The notes: a model not told the origin generated them from the sequence alone. Positions 13,512-26,199 are shown, counted from the first letter of the stretch. The stretch: DNA of 64,000 bases from Casuarius casuarius (GCA_003342895.1 PTFA01000340.1:396293-460292); one strand, 5' to 3'. Made by a program: numbers and translations.

Positions 13512-13638
13512 ATTTCAGCACATCAGGGGAAGACTCAGTGCCTCTCTGTGCTCCTTTCTTCCAAGGCTGATTTTATGGCAAAGCTGTCCCCCTCATCTGC
13601 CCCCAGCCCCAGCAGTGAGGGCACGACATGGGCACAAG
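13512..13638 (+). other. Exon-like 127-base block with good splice sites
   Basis: The acceptor TTTTCATTGCTGCAG and the donor GCACAAG|GTAAGTG frame 127 bases that are open in one frame (ISAHQGKTQCLSVLLSSKAD and on). The length is not a multiple of three, and the peptide, rich in Ser and Pro, resembles no domain I know. It could be an exon of an unannotated or noncoding transcript. Confidence 0.25.
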
Positions 13639-16600
13639 GTAAGTGCTCCCATCTCAGCAGCATGGATTTGCCTGGAGCCTGCGATGCGGAGAGGACAGTA
13701 TTTGGGATTTGCTCTTCTCTGCTCCAATTTCTGGACCAATCCTAGTGTGGGTGCCCACTGCTGTATATATTATGGGGAGAACTGGATGACACACATCCTC
13801 CATGTGCCCCAGCCCAGCCTCTCTCTGCACCCTCAGCACTTAGATCCTGCTCTGGAGCCAACATGGTACCTGAGCAGAATGGTTGGGTTTGAGCATTCAC
13901 AAGGTGCCATCTCCCTGCTCCCGAACAATCCCGCCCCCGCTGCCTGTTCAAAAGCTGCTTATCATAGCGTCACTCTGCAGCTCCCACGGCTCCTACAAAC
14001 TTCCTCACATCTCTGTGCACTAATAGTGTGTCAGGAGCTTCTGCTTCAAACCGCATCTAATCTGACAACCCACCCTGGAAAAGCCAACTTCAAACAGCAC
14101 CGAGAGTGACAGAATTGGAACAGAGGCAGGATGGGGCGGTGGGGAAGGGGGAGAAAGCAGATGCAGGGCTACGAGAGCCCCCAAAACACACTACAGAACT
14201 GCACTGCCAGCTCCCTGGGCCCACAAAGCACAGCCTGGCAGATCCTGCCCCCCACAAACCCCCAGAGCTGCGCATGGCATTCATCCCTGGCCACATACAC
14301 CCCTGCAGAGCGCTTACAGCTGTCTCAGGCACCCTGCGAGCTGCTGCGGTGTGCGTGTGCCCAGCCCCGGGCCTTCCTCCCCTTCACAACCCAGCCATGG
14401 CAGAGTGGGTTTTGCCCATGCTTGCCCCTTTGGCTGGACTCCGGGCTAAGGGTTCAAACCACCTTTCTCTCAGCCTAGAGGGCACAGCTGGTCCGCCTAT
14501 CTGGCACACTCCACACGCATCCTGCAGACCTCACCTCCCACTGTTCGGCTACATGCCAGGGCACAAGAAGTCTTCAGACCAGGCGCGGGGTAGCACCATG
14601 ACCAGACCCACCTGCTACCTTCAAACCTGCATCTCCACTGAGCTTTGTGAGGCTCTGTAGGGCTGTACTGCCTGCACCCAACCTGCGTGCCATGCCAGAC
14701 ACTGGCCTGGTGTCCATGCTGTTCTGCTCTTGAGAGAAGGCAGCCTATTGAAAGTCCTGTCTGGGTGTGTGCTTGGTGCAAAGCCAGGACCTGTCCTCTC
14801 TGGCCCTGGTGCACCACTGCATGGGACGCCTGAGCATGCACCTGAGAAGCAGTTGGTCACAAACACTGCCCTCCACTGTTATTGCCAGTCTCATTAGGGT
14901 GGCATGAGCCTGGCCTATAACTCCTGTGCCATCAAATCCAGCAGCACAGGTACTGCATGCTGTTACATTGTTAGCACTCTCATTGGCTTGGTTTGGCTCT
15001 GGCTGGCTCGGCTGAACCATGCAAATCAGAGGCATGGGTCAGGAGTTAGCAGGGGCCAGAGATGATCCCCATAAGCAGTTCGGATGCAGTGTGCCTGGGA
15101 AAGCAGCACTGGATGCAGTGTGGGAGGGTGGCACTGTCTAATCCATGGATATGGCCCATCCTGGGCCAGCAGCCTCAGCATGAGGGAACACTCCTGTGCT
15201 CATTTCATTTACTAGTATAGACGGGTCAAAACATAGCCACAGGGCCTGAACTATCCATGGTGGAAGCTGGGGCAGAGCACCCAGAAGCATTAGGTACCCT
15301 AGAAAGCCACCGAGAGAAGGCCCTGCCAGGCAGGGCAGGTGTTTGAGGGCAAGGAAACAAGCACTAGAAGCTGTGCTCTGCTATGTGTATGCTATCTCTC
15401 TTTGAGCTGCAAATGCAGCTGATTCTGTGGTGTGCAGGGAGCAGACACCTGCAATAGGGGAGAGATGTCCCTGTTTGCTCAGAGGTATGCATGAAACACA
15501 TTGACCCAGCGATGAGACTGGCCAGGAGGGGAAGCTCACACAGTCTGAGCTGTGCTTGTTCTAAGATGCAGAGGAGGGATTAAGTGTTTGGGAGCCAGCT
15601 GCTCAGTAGAAATTCAGTTCTGGAAGGCTGCTAATTCTGGGGCACATGAGCCTTGCAGATTTTCCCAGCCACAAGGGAGTGGATCCAACGTGGCTGTGTT
15701 CTTGCAAGCAGGATTAACTGCATATAGACTGAAGATGGTACAATCTAGCCTAAGCAGAACACACTGTGCAACCCCTCTGATTCAATGGCACCATTCTGGT
15801 GTCCCCTCTCCTGGGCCTGCCAGGGCAGCCCCTCTTCACAGACCTGGGGAAAAGGCCTGATCCTGCTAAGAATTAATTGTCAGTGGTGGGAGGAGGAAAC
15901 GTCTTACGGAGATGACTATGTGCCTGTTCTGGGACAGAGCTGAATCCAGAGGGCTCTGGACCATCCTCACAGCAGGACTGGACCTAGGGACCACACATCC
16001 CCGGTCTGTATGGGCTAGAGGAGCCTGTCAAATGCCACTTCTCTGTCCTCTCTGTCCTTCCCTGCATGAGACCCTCCTCTGAGCTTGCAGGAAGTACCCA
16101 TTACTGTGGGGGATTTCACGGACAGCTCAGACGTCTTTCTCTAGGCAGGTCCCATTGATCACTCACGATTTTCACCGTATGGTGCCTTTTTCCCTATGTG
16201 CTCCCTGGCCAGTCACCCCAGCTTTGAGGGATAAGGGAATAACAACAGCAGTGCCACAGCAGGAATGGGATGAACAGGAGTTCTTGATCTGCTCGCAAGT
16301 GAGCAGCACATCCCCACCCATCACCGCTATTGAGAACTATTCTTAGGCAGATCTGCTTTCCCCACAGGTGGAGTACCAAGCTGGTCTCACATTCCTGTGA
16401 ACTATTTCATTTACCTCCAAGACGGGGTTAGGACTGCGATGTGCATTGACATCTGTGGTGCTCGACCCCACAGAGAAGCTAGGGGTATTTCTGTACAGAA
16501 GAAAATCACGTTGTGCTACAAACAGGGCTCAGGATCTGCTGTCACAAAGCAGTGGAGAGAGTTGCTACTCAAACACATAGCTGAGACCATGGGTTTTAGG

Positions 16601-19479
16601 CTGAGGCCATATGCCATTGGGATGAGCTGACACTGCGGCAGGTGGGTTGGAGAGAATTCAGGGGAGAGCACATGCTGGCCTTGGCCATGGCAGGTACAGG
16701 GGTGTGAGATATAACATAGTCATGCAGCACCCAGAGCATCCTGAGGGTGGAGGCAGGGAAATGCTGCCCTGGAGACAGACTGATGACCCAAGCCAATGTG
16801 CAGCCCAGGTACCTGCCTGATCAGAAAAATACAATGCCACAGCAACAGCCAAAGCCTCTGACTATTGCAACCCCATGGTAAGGTGCAACAAACACCAAAA
16901 CCTAACACCCCCCCTTGCACTGCACAGCAGAGCATAGCCTGTGACCAAATGGAGGGCAGAGCCAGAACCAGCTCCTGACCCTACTGCCTATCTCCAGAGA
17001 CTCATCTTCCAACTGCACCCTGCCAACAGGTAGCTGGAGGTTCAAATACCCCCACACAAGTAGCATCTCTACCAGTCTTGAGACTGGGGCAAGCCACAGG
17101 CAGCCATGCTGAGCCTGCTCTCCCTGCACCTGAAAGTCATGACCAGAATGGTTTGCTGTGGTAGGTCATGCCTTTCTGCCCGAAAAGAGTTAGTATCTGA
17201 ACAGGACACAATTGCTAGTGTCAAACAGAGGGGATTTGCTCCAGCTAGCCCCTCATGGCCTCCTCTGGCTGGGTGGCAAACTGTGGGAGAGCCTGCAACA
17301 TGCCGGCATGGGTGTGTGCCTCACCACCACCCTGATACCCCCCATGCACACCGACACATGCTCCCTTCCCACACTGTGAGCAGGACCAACATCTGTCCAC
17401 ATGAAAGCTTCAGCATCTCAGAGGAGACCTTAATCTCACAGGGTTGTACCCAAGTGCAGATACCTGCCAGGTGGGTGTCCCTGCTGGTGTCTGCATCAGA
17501 GCCTAAAAGTTTCTAGCAAACAAGAAGATGCNCTGGTGTCCTCAGCATGTGCTTTTCCACTGTCTGCTGCCTCAATCTGGAGTCACCTTCCATCCCTTTT
17601 GAGAAACAAAAAAGGTTTCACTGACCTTTGCTGAGCTGGGAGACAGTACTGTAGTTCCTGCAAAGCAGAGCTCTGTGCTGCCTGAGCTAAGCTGCATGTG
17701 CCTGTGGCTCCTCTATGGGTGCCCGGAGTCAGTGCCAGCCCTGCCACGCTCACTTGCCCCTGCAGTTTTGTGAGTTCAGAGCTCCAGCACAGGGAGACAC
17801 AAGCTCCTACGGCCACGGCACTCCCCTGCTCCCGTTGCTCCTGGCGCCGTGGGAGCTGTGCTGCACAGTGTGAGCTGAGCTGCCAAGGGGAGGGGAAGGA
17901 GGACGCTCTGCTCTCACAGCCCAGTGCTCTTCCTGATGGACACGTGATTAATGGGCTTTACTCTCTCTCTGCAGCTGAAGAAAGGGGACTGCCACCTCTG
18001 TGGAAGCATGGCTATGCCACACATCCACCTCTTGCCTCCTTGCAGCACCTCTGTTGCCCTATGCAGCTTGGAAGCAGGGAAGCCCTTGCCCTCTGTTTTG
18101 CTCAGGTTCAAACACATCTTCACACCCCTTGTCTGTTAAGGGCACAGGCTGGGCACTGCCCAGAGTTTCCCCTGCAGGCTTGAAGCATTTCATGCCCCAC
18201 ATATCCTGCTTCTGGACTGCCCACCTTACCCAGGAGGGTGGCAAGATCCTTCTGGGAGAGGGCAAATAAAGTGTGTCCAAAAGAAAGTCACAGCAATGTC
18301 CTGCCTTCACTGCTGTGCTTGAACATCAGGTGTTTTATGGTGTGCAGCAAATGTCCAGGCCCTTTCCAGGCCTATTCAAACCACTTTGGCCACTTCCACC
18401 TTCTAACTTGCAGCTGGGCACATGCAAATGGAGGCCAGTACCATGACCAGGACAGAGTAGTTGTCCTGCAGCCAGCAAAGGCAGAAGAAAGCTTGCATGT
18501 GTAAGCCCTGTTTTAGAGGAGCTGGTGCAAGCTAGCTCCTGCAGCCTCCTGATGTTCCCTCCATTCCCAACCAGTTGTTGCTTAACATTCCCAAAGTAGC
18601 CACCACTGTGCCAGGAGAGGGCACAGCCCATGCTGGGAGTGCCACCTTAACTCTGCCCTACACAGACTAGCAACCATGCAGAGTAGGTGAAGGAGTCAGA
18701 GAAATGTCCCTCCAGGCATCATGCTGTGGTTGCAGCCTGGCCTGGCCCTGTCAGTGCTGAGTACCAGGTACTGCCACCCTGTTGAGGGTGCAGCCCTTGT
18801 CCTTACACGTGGAACCAAAACGGACCCATCTGGAGACCAAGGACATTCAGAAAGGAGCTTCCCAGACCTCAGCAGATCCATCCTTTGTGGGACCCTGCCC
18901 TGCTCCTTGTAAACCTGGGGCCTAATTCACTGCTCACCCCATCCTTCTCACCCCAGACACAAAAAGTAGGTTTCCCATACACAGCATCATTTCTCCAGAG
19001 CCCTCTGCATGGGAATTCTCTCTGAGAGTCTGTAAAAAGAAAAGGAGAAAAACCTCAGGACAGTGCCATTCTGTAGTGCAGCCCTGGGCTCTGGCCATCG
19101 TCAGTTGGAAACTGGCCTTCCCTTACTGGGGGTTCCAGGACTGGCCCAGGACATGGCATGGCAATAAGGCAATCAGTATCGGACAGGCTTGTGCTCACTG
19201 ACTGGCACTCATGCATTCAAGGTCAGCCCCACCGTGATTCCAAGAAGTGTCTGTACAGTGCTTATCATCCCCTAGAAGCTTGCGGCCGCTCCGCAGATAC
19301 CTGCCCTTGTCAGAACACTGCTTCCCTGGGAGAGGAGCCAGACTCACAATCTCCCCATCATTGCTGGCCTGGGGAAGCCAGCAGCACTGTTTCGGTGGCA
19401 AAACTGTGCAACACGTCAATGAAAAGTAAAATATGGAAAACCCGGAGGCTGTCTATCCTCTGTCTCAAAAGCCAGTGAT

Positions 19480-20500
19480 ATTTTGCCTGGATTCCCAGAA
19501 AAAACAAGAGAGGAAACTGTAAGAATATGGGAAGAGGATCTCCTTCATTAAGGTTTTCAGATCAAGGACATTTTCAGTTCAAAGGGTGTCATAAGAAACA
19601 GGGAAAGCCATAAAGGAAACACACAGAGACACAAACCTGATATCCATAATGAAGACAATGACAACGAGTGAAACTCCTCAGCCACTAGTTGATGGGCCAT
19701 TAAGAAGCTAAAGGCATAGCTTTGGAGAGAGCCAGCCTGGACTTTCTAACAGATAGGAAGGAGGAAACAAGAGGAACATGAGGATTTTGGATATTCAAGG
19801 GGAGCCTGTTGGACTATGCAAAATTTAAGGAAAGTTTAGGGGAAGAGGATCGGAAGGAACACAGGTGGGTGCAGGAATAGAGAAGAGGAAGGATAAAAGG
19901 GGCCAAAGGCATGTGAGAAGCCACAGAGCAGTACGCTTATCTGATTGAGACCTGTGCCTATCATTGCAGTCTACCATATCTTCTTATTAAATCTCTTAAT
20001 TATCTTTCCATGTAATCTCACTCTTTACCCTATGTGTGAGTGCTGTAAGGTCTAGGTGTCAGCAACTGGAGAAATAAGAGTGAGTGAATTCCAGGCTAGC
20101 AACTGGAGTCAGACCTGGGGCAATGGTGGCTCCCATGTCAGCAGCCGGGATGGGTGAGGGTCTCAGCATCAGCAGCTGGAGGGACCAGTGATCATGGGGC
20201 CCGGGTGTCTGGTTTGCTAGCAACTGGGGGACCAAAGTGTTTATATTTTTCCCTAATCTGGTGTGTGTGAGTGCCTGTGTGGGTAATTTGCTAGCAAACT
20301 TCAAGCTGGACTAGCCAATAAGCAGGAGGCCCAGGGCCTGCGCATAGATATTAGGAGGCTGAGAGCCTGTGTTGATATTTGAAGAATCTGTGAATGTGGG
20401 GGTGCTTGTGAGACGAGTGTGTGAGTGCATGCATCTGTTTGCTAGCAAGCATTAAGCTGGAGGAATAACCTGGTCCTGGAGTCTGCCAGTGATGGCAGCC
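19480..20500. mobile_element. Possible LTR-like or other dispersed-repeat remnant
   Basis: A purine-rich stretch (19490-19920) is followed by an AT-rich patch with a polyadenylation-like ATTAAA (19980-20030). After that comes a block built from repeats of an AGCAACTGGA phrase and the palindrome TTGCTAGCAA. This order, and the contrast with the flanks, resemble the end of an old LTR or a lineage-specific dispersed repeat. No coding domain, clear TG...CA ends or target-site duplication could be fixed, so the class is uncertain. Confidence 0.4.
20050..20460. repeat. Degenerate direct repeat centred on palindrome TTGCTAGCAA
   Basis: TTGCTAGCAA, a perfect 10-base palindrome, occurs at 20214-20223, 20288-20297 and 20439-20448, and a diverged form (GGCTAGCAAC) lies at 20094. 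The spacings of 74 and 151 bases suggest a period near 75. The second and third copies share more: GTGTGTGAGTGC about 20 bases before and AAGCTGGA five bases after. Related CAGCAACTGGA/CAGCAGCTGGA phrases lie at about 20060 and 20170. It is a decayed tandem array within the putative dispersed repeat. Confidence 0.7.
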
Positions 20501-20764
20501 TATAACGTTCCTTAATAAAAACAGCCCTTCAGCTTACAAATAATAACAGCAATAAAATCAGAGGATAATAAAATCAGAACTTCATCAGCATTCTTCANCT
20601 CCAGATCGCCTTTCCTCATCAGTCACCACACGCCAGGGCTCCAGCGCTTTGCCCCATGCGAGGCCCCATGCATCAGCTGTATTCAGCTAGTCAAGGCACT
20701 CTGCACTCCAGCCTGGCTCCCCACATCTGCCACTCCGACCAGAGGCTGCAATCTCACTGAAGCG

Positions 20765-20850
20765 CAATGCCGACTGTCAGTCAGGATGCCTGGGTTTCAC
20801 TCTTGCCTCTGAGGCTGATCTCTAATGACTGCTGTGGGAGAAAGAAAGCC
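20765..20850 (+). mobile_element. Possible MIR-type SINE fragment
   Basis: CAGTCAGGATGCCTGGGTTT, then CACTCTTGCCTCTGAGGCTG, then a TGACTGCTGTGGGA segment, resembles the MIR core (GGGAGTCAGGA..CCTGGGTTC..CTGCTGTGTGAC). The match is partial and needs a profile search. Confidence 0.35.
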
Positions 20851-21142
20851 ACCCTGGGATATCTTTGGAGACATACCATGCTGTGGGAGCCAGAGCAGTC
20901 CGGCAGTGGTAATGCACCCCTAGGCACTGCATGCAACTTTCTGGTAGCACACATATCCAGCATTACCAGAGCTCACCACCACGACTTCTGGGTGGGATTT
21001 GGGGACCAGGCACAAAGTCAGGAGCAACCTGGACAGGCAAGGCAGACTACCTCCTGTGCAGGGTACATAGCAGTGCCAGGTCCCCTGGTCTGTGACTGTG
21101 CCATCCTGGGCAAGAAGGTCCCATTGAAATGGCCATAAAACT

Positions 21143-22044
21143 TCAGGCTGTGCATAAAACATAAGGCTGTGCATGAGAAACACTGTCTGGAGGGATTTTT
21201 GCTGTTTCAAAAAGCTTCATTACATTCATGCTGGAAGAGAGAGATGTAAGTGACTCTGGTCTGAATATAACATCTACAGCTGTCTCCTTGGCTGTTTTAT
21301 TGGTAGAGACCAACAAAAAAATGTGGATCATAAACAGGTAATTCAGGTTGCTTGAATCTATTTGCTCTGTCAAGGACATGGTCTGATGTAGTGGCTATCC
21401 TGGGTATCCCAGACAGCAAACATTTGTTAATGCCATCAAAAGTGGTTGTTAAGATTCTTTCTAGCAAATCATTCAATTTGGCTTTTTGGAAGTCCTTGTA
21501 GAAATCAAGAGATTCAGGGCCGTTGAAGCTAACACAGAACAACCCCTCACCAAAATCAGGAAGAGCTCTTAGGAAAATGCAGCCAGAGTGAGCCAGAGCA
21601 TTTGCTCTCCTGAAGAGCCTTCTCAGCAACATTCTCAGCCTCTCCCAGCCTCTTCATGCTGTCATTGATTTCCGTGTCTGTTATTTTTCACTTTTCAAAT
21701 GGGTTTTGAAACTCACCTTCTTTGAAAAACTCTTTTTTTAAGTACAAGAAAATATCCAGCAGGGTTGTATTTTGTCATCTTGGTAGCTTTTGTTGTGGAT
21801 TCAAGTTTAGAATAAATTTGGCTAAAAGGAAGCAACATGTTTTGAAATACTTTGCGGGGAACTCAGGCATAACTCCGTTGCTGCTCCAGTCGTCGCATGG
21901 ATGGGCGACAGCTCCAGTCTGTTGCTGTCTTATCTTGTGCAGGTTTTCATTCCACAGCTCACTCTCCACAGACACCCATGTGGTCTGTGTCAGAAGCGTG
22001 GAGGGGATATTTTTTCTGACATCAATAAAGTTGTTTCCTTCCTG
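21143..22044 (-). pseudogene. Broken coding remnant, family not identified
   Basis: On the minus strand a chain of open segments reads in one direction with frame changes between them. Segment one (22044-21775, 89 residues) includes NNFIDVRKNIPSTLLTQTT and PEFPAKYFKTCCFLLAKFI. A following segment reads LLDIFLYLKKEFFKEGEFQN and then TDTEINDSMKRLGEAENVAE. Segment three (21632-21297, 111 residues) includes GCIFLRALPDFGEGLFCVSF and LLERILTTTFDGINKCLLSG. A last segment (about 21345-21180) reads NKTAKETAVDVIF and MNVMKLFETAKIPPDS. The amino-acid composition looks protein-like, and the segments abut without splice signals. That suggests an intronless, processed-type pseudogene or an old mobile-element ORF broken by at least three frameshifts or stops. 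I do not recognise the family. Confidence 0.45.
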
Positions 22045-23299
22045 TCACTCTCTTAAAGTCACTCAGGGAGGTGGTGGGTTTTGTATTAGTGTCTGCACAG
22101 GAGACCTTCTAGATATTGTAGGAAGAAATACTCCAAAACTTATCACAGTTCCTAGACTTAGCAGTGGAATGTATCAGTCTTTTGCTGCAGTTCATGTTTT
22201 AGCTCTAATTCTCCCTGCATAATTTGCTACTGCTGGGTAAAAGACACCTATTAAAAACCTGATTTCTTGGGAACAGCCAAGCGGTTTGGAAAGCCCTCAG
22301 GGAAGCAGTACTCTGCATTTGGACAGGCTCACCTCCATGTCCAGCAGCAGATGCTTGTCCCCCAGTGCTGGGCACATATGTGAGTCCCAGTATTAGCCCC
22401 AAAAGTTCCCAGTCTTGCCCAGGGCAGGCACAAGAGAGATGTGCTCCCCATCTCTCTCCTGGGATACAGATTGCAGGAAGGACTGTGTGACATTTCCTAG
22501 CTCTCCCCACAAATGCCAACAGGACTGAAATGGCTCCTGCCCTGGTGGAAAGGTCAGGCAGCCAATTTAACAGCATTTCAGAGATGACAGCCCCCTCTGT
22601 CCATCCCTTCCCTGTGCTCACTGGCCCAGCACAAGCAGAAGGTAATGTCCAGCCCAGCTCACTGAGGTTGTGCAAGGATGCTAGTCTTTGAGGGCTAGAT
22701 CATAGCCTGATTTGCTGTGGGCTAAGTAAATAGCTGGGGAGATAGCATCTTAAGCAGCCCTTTCCTCTGGAGCTTGTTCACTGAGCCCTGAGAGGGGTAC
22801 AGAGTACAGAGCTGCATGTAATTCAGCCATTCCACAACCCCTAAGGAATGATGGACACTGTAATACCAGTGCGTCGAGATGGAGTATCAGAGTCCTGGTG
22901 GACTATACAGCCCTCCTCCGCGCAGCCGCTGACTGATATGTTAAGGCCATGAGACAATGAAATCCCTGTTCTGGTGCCCTCTGCAAACCTGGATGGGAAC
23001 CCTGGGGGGGCCACGTCTACAGGCTTAAAAGCTGACCTGGTGGATGTGTCTCTCAATAGCTGTGCACCAGTGCAACCCCTTCTTCACAGCCTGGTGTGCA
23101 AGCAGCTTCAGCAGGCGTTGCAGGGAAAGGGACAAGCTGTCCTTCGAGGGCTTTTATGCTGGTATTACTGCACCCATTTTGCCAGTCTGATTCTTGGAGG
23201 AAAAAGAGTCCCAGGCCAAGCTGAAATCCCTGTGCAAACCAGTTGAAAGGCTGGGCGTAGAAGAAGTTGTTCAGAGAACAGATGGACACTTTGGAGCAT

Positions 23300-23316
23300 G
23301 AGAGAGAGAGAGAGTG
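23300..23316. repeat. (GA)n microsatellite
   Basis: A GAGAGAGAGAGAGAG run within otherwise unique sequence. Confidence 0.85.
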
Positions 23317-24587
23317 CCAGACAAGGCCTCATCTCAGACTGCCAGAAGAACTGGAAAAGGCTGCCAAAATAACCCTTGCAGCCAGCCCTGATGCTCGTTT
23401 CTCTGTGCTGATGTTAATGAGAGGAGAGAGGAGCTGTACCCTACTAGTATGACCTGCAGAAACCTCTCTGAGGAACAAACACTGCCAAGGTGCTGCTCTG
23501 CTGAGCTGTCTTGAAGACATGGATGCAAATAAATCCATTCTGAGAGGAGACTGAGGGGCAGGAGATCCAGGGCAGGGTTTTCTCCCTCCTTCTCATTTTA
23601 AGATAATTAACATCTGGCTTACTCCAGCTGCAGTATCTACTGCTCTGATCTGCTCCACATTTATTCCTTGCATTGCTCAGATGCTAATGGCAGCTCAGAA
23701 TATTTTTCTGGATGCATACATTACACTATTTGCCAGTGATTTCTCCCTCTTTTCTTGCAGGCTCTGTCAATATTGACCTGAGGGTCAGTAGATGTGAGGT
23801 TCCTCTCTGGGAACTCTCTGTGAATACGAGGGAGGCATTATGAGTGAATGGCACAAATATCAGGGATGATGGTGCTCCCAGGAGCTGGGCTTAGCAGTCT
23901 GTGCTTTCAGCAAGGCAAACCTTCAGTGCTGGATCGCTGGCAGGACTGGCCATGGGAGCTTGATTCCCACCCGCCAGGCACAGGAGAAGCTGCACACCCT
24001 TGGCAGCTCGAGGTGGAGAAAAGTCTCATGGATACAGCAGGAAGAAGAAGCAATGCTGTGGCTGTAGTAATGAATTATTGTCCTCCCTCTCTCCCATTAC
24101 CCTGGAAAGATACTTGCAAGCAGTAGAGGTGGCTGCCCTGGGGCATCTGCACGGGTTTCCAGGCACCCAGCAAACACACAGGCTCTTTGCAAACAGTGAG
24201 CTTCCACCATGAACTCCCTATGAGGAAAGCACAGGTCCCAGTGCTCCCTTGTTACACAGAAGAAAACAGGTGCAGGGAAGGTTCTGGATGGCTCATGGCT
24301 GCAGCAAACCCAGATCTGGTCAGAATGGTAACACGAGTTGCCTACATCCCAGTCCTGTGCCATCCAGAGGAGTCTGTCAGATCTCTGGGGCCTCCAACAC
24401 ATTCCCATTCTGGCTGTGCCAAGCACCAGGTGCTTCAGAGGAGATATAAGCAATAACTTACCCCTTGCCCAAACCTTACCATGAGGTATCCAGCAGGGAC
24501 CAGTGCACTACCAAAGTGCATCTATTACTTGCTATACCAGGCGTGGGACACAGACCGGTCCTGCATGGCCTCTGTGTCTTCTTCCCA

Positions 24588-24612
24588 CTCCATCCTATCC
24601 CATCCCATCCCA
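24588..24612. repeat. (ATCCC/ATCCT)n short tandem repeat
   Basis: Five-base units ATCCT/ATCCC are repeated about five times. Simple repeat. Confidence 0.85.
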
Positions 24613-24779
24613 CTGGCATGATGGGGAAACCAATGAACCCCACTGCAAGTTTCTATTCAGTGTCAGAGAGCCCCCAAAGTGGCCTGGTGCCCCAGCTCCT
24701 GCTGGACAAGCCTGGGTTTGGCAAAATTTCTTCAGAGCCAAAGCAAGCTCAGTTTACAGAATGATAATGCTGCTGTTGT

Positions 24780-25040
24780 GGGTATTTAGACACTTTCAGA
24801 CTCACTGTGGCTTATAAATAAATATTTATTATTAATTTTATTCCCTCTCTGGTGCCAAGGTGCTCAGGATAAATCACTGCTGCTCTGTGCTAAAGGCTGT
24901 TGGAGCCAATCTTTAGCCTTGCCTGAGATTTATGCCCCTTTAAAAACAAAGATCCTGACAAAGAGAGAGATTTCCTGGCACAGAACAACTCAGTTTAATT
25001 AGAGCAATGATTCATGTTTTCAATCACAATTTAATACAAA
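24780..25040. promoter_or_regulatory. AT-rich candidate conserved noncoding element
   Basis: TTATAAATAAATATTTATTATTAATT-type sequence at 24810-24840 is followed by GTTTAATTAGAGCAATGATTC and CAATCACAATTTAA near 24990-25030. It is unique sequence with MEF2-like, homeodomain and SOX-like words and no open frame of note. Confidence 0.3.
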
Positions 25041-26199
25041 GCCCTTTACAGTCAGCAGTAAAACAGGAGCCTGTAGGTCTGCCAGGCCCTTGAAAACAAA
25101 CCCCTGTCAGGTTCCTCCGGCAGAGGTACCGTCTGTGCAACAGGCTCCTCCGCAGGGAGAGAGCCACTATGCCGAGAGGCTCAGCTGTGCCCAGGCACTT
25201 GTGTAGCTTCACTTGGGGAATCCATAATCTTCTCCCAGCTGATACGGTGCAAGGGAGAGACAGACCTACCTGTGCCCCCAGGGACAGCATCAGCCCCAAA
25301 AGGGAAGTCTCTCTCCTTCCCTGTCCAGCCACCATGCTTCAGTCCTGGGCTGTTCCAGGGAAGAGCTTTGCTCTCTAGATCCCGTTCTTTGGTCTCCAGC
25401 ATCTCCACAGAGCCTGCTAGCAAGGGGCCAGGGACTATGTTATGGGCCACTGCCCTCCCATGCCAGTTCTCCCAACCACCAAGCTCAGCAGGGAGTGGGA
25501 ACCTGTGGGAATCTGGCTCCCACATTTGTGCCTTCCTGATGGCGGTTAGCATTAGCAATGCCCTGGGGATGGGAAGGCCAAGATAGACAAGAAAATGAGC
25601 AGGGATTTTGATCCCCCACCCCACTCAGCCCAGAGGGAGCAGCACAGCAGAACCCAGCCACTTCGAGCATCCTCAGGCTGAACTGATGCTGCTGTAAAAG
25701 CACAGTCAAGCTTCCAAGGCCATGGAGGTCTTCGCAGCAGAGCTGGGTGTCTTGTGTGAGACAGCACTAGGAATCAAGGGTCTGGCCCTAATTCTGCTGC
25801 AAACTGGGGGCAGGAGCTCTTCCTGAGGGGCAAACACATGGTGAGGCACGCTGGTGCTGAGGTGGTCACTGAGAAACGGATCTCTAGACATCCCCATGGA
25901 ACAGACCCCACTCCTAGCACACAGCCCTTGGACTTGGGTTCAACCAGTGCAGGACATGCACTAGGGGCACAAACCAGCCAAGACACGGGCCCAGCCTGGC
26001 ATTTCCACCTCTCCCCCCCAACTTGGTGTCTTGCTGAGCAAGTGAGAGAGAGCCCGGGCAGGGTATGAGGTGAGCTACCAGCCTCGTGCACGTTTTTCAG
26101 TGGCATTTACGAGCCATGACTGTCTAGACAGTTTCCAAGAGTCAGGAGATGCCTCGCATGCTGCAGCCCCTGCCATCACATCTCAGGCATCAATTCAGA

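Larger units (their letters stand above)
10600..19470. other. Unique noncoding region
   Basis: Contains the AT-rich site clusters at 11040 and 13130 and the exon-like block at 13512. A weak MIR-like stretch may lie at 16935-17040 in reverse orientation. A TCTCTCTCTGCAG acceptor-like site ends at about 17973 without a matching donor. Nothing else is supported. Confidence 0.55.

Noticed and set aside
17955..18140. Possible exon after CTCTCTCTGCAG (ends near 17973)
   Set aside because: The acceptor is good, but no matching donor follows and the frame (LKKGDCHLCGSMAM and on) resembles no family.
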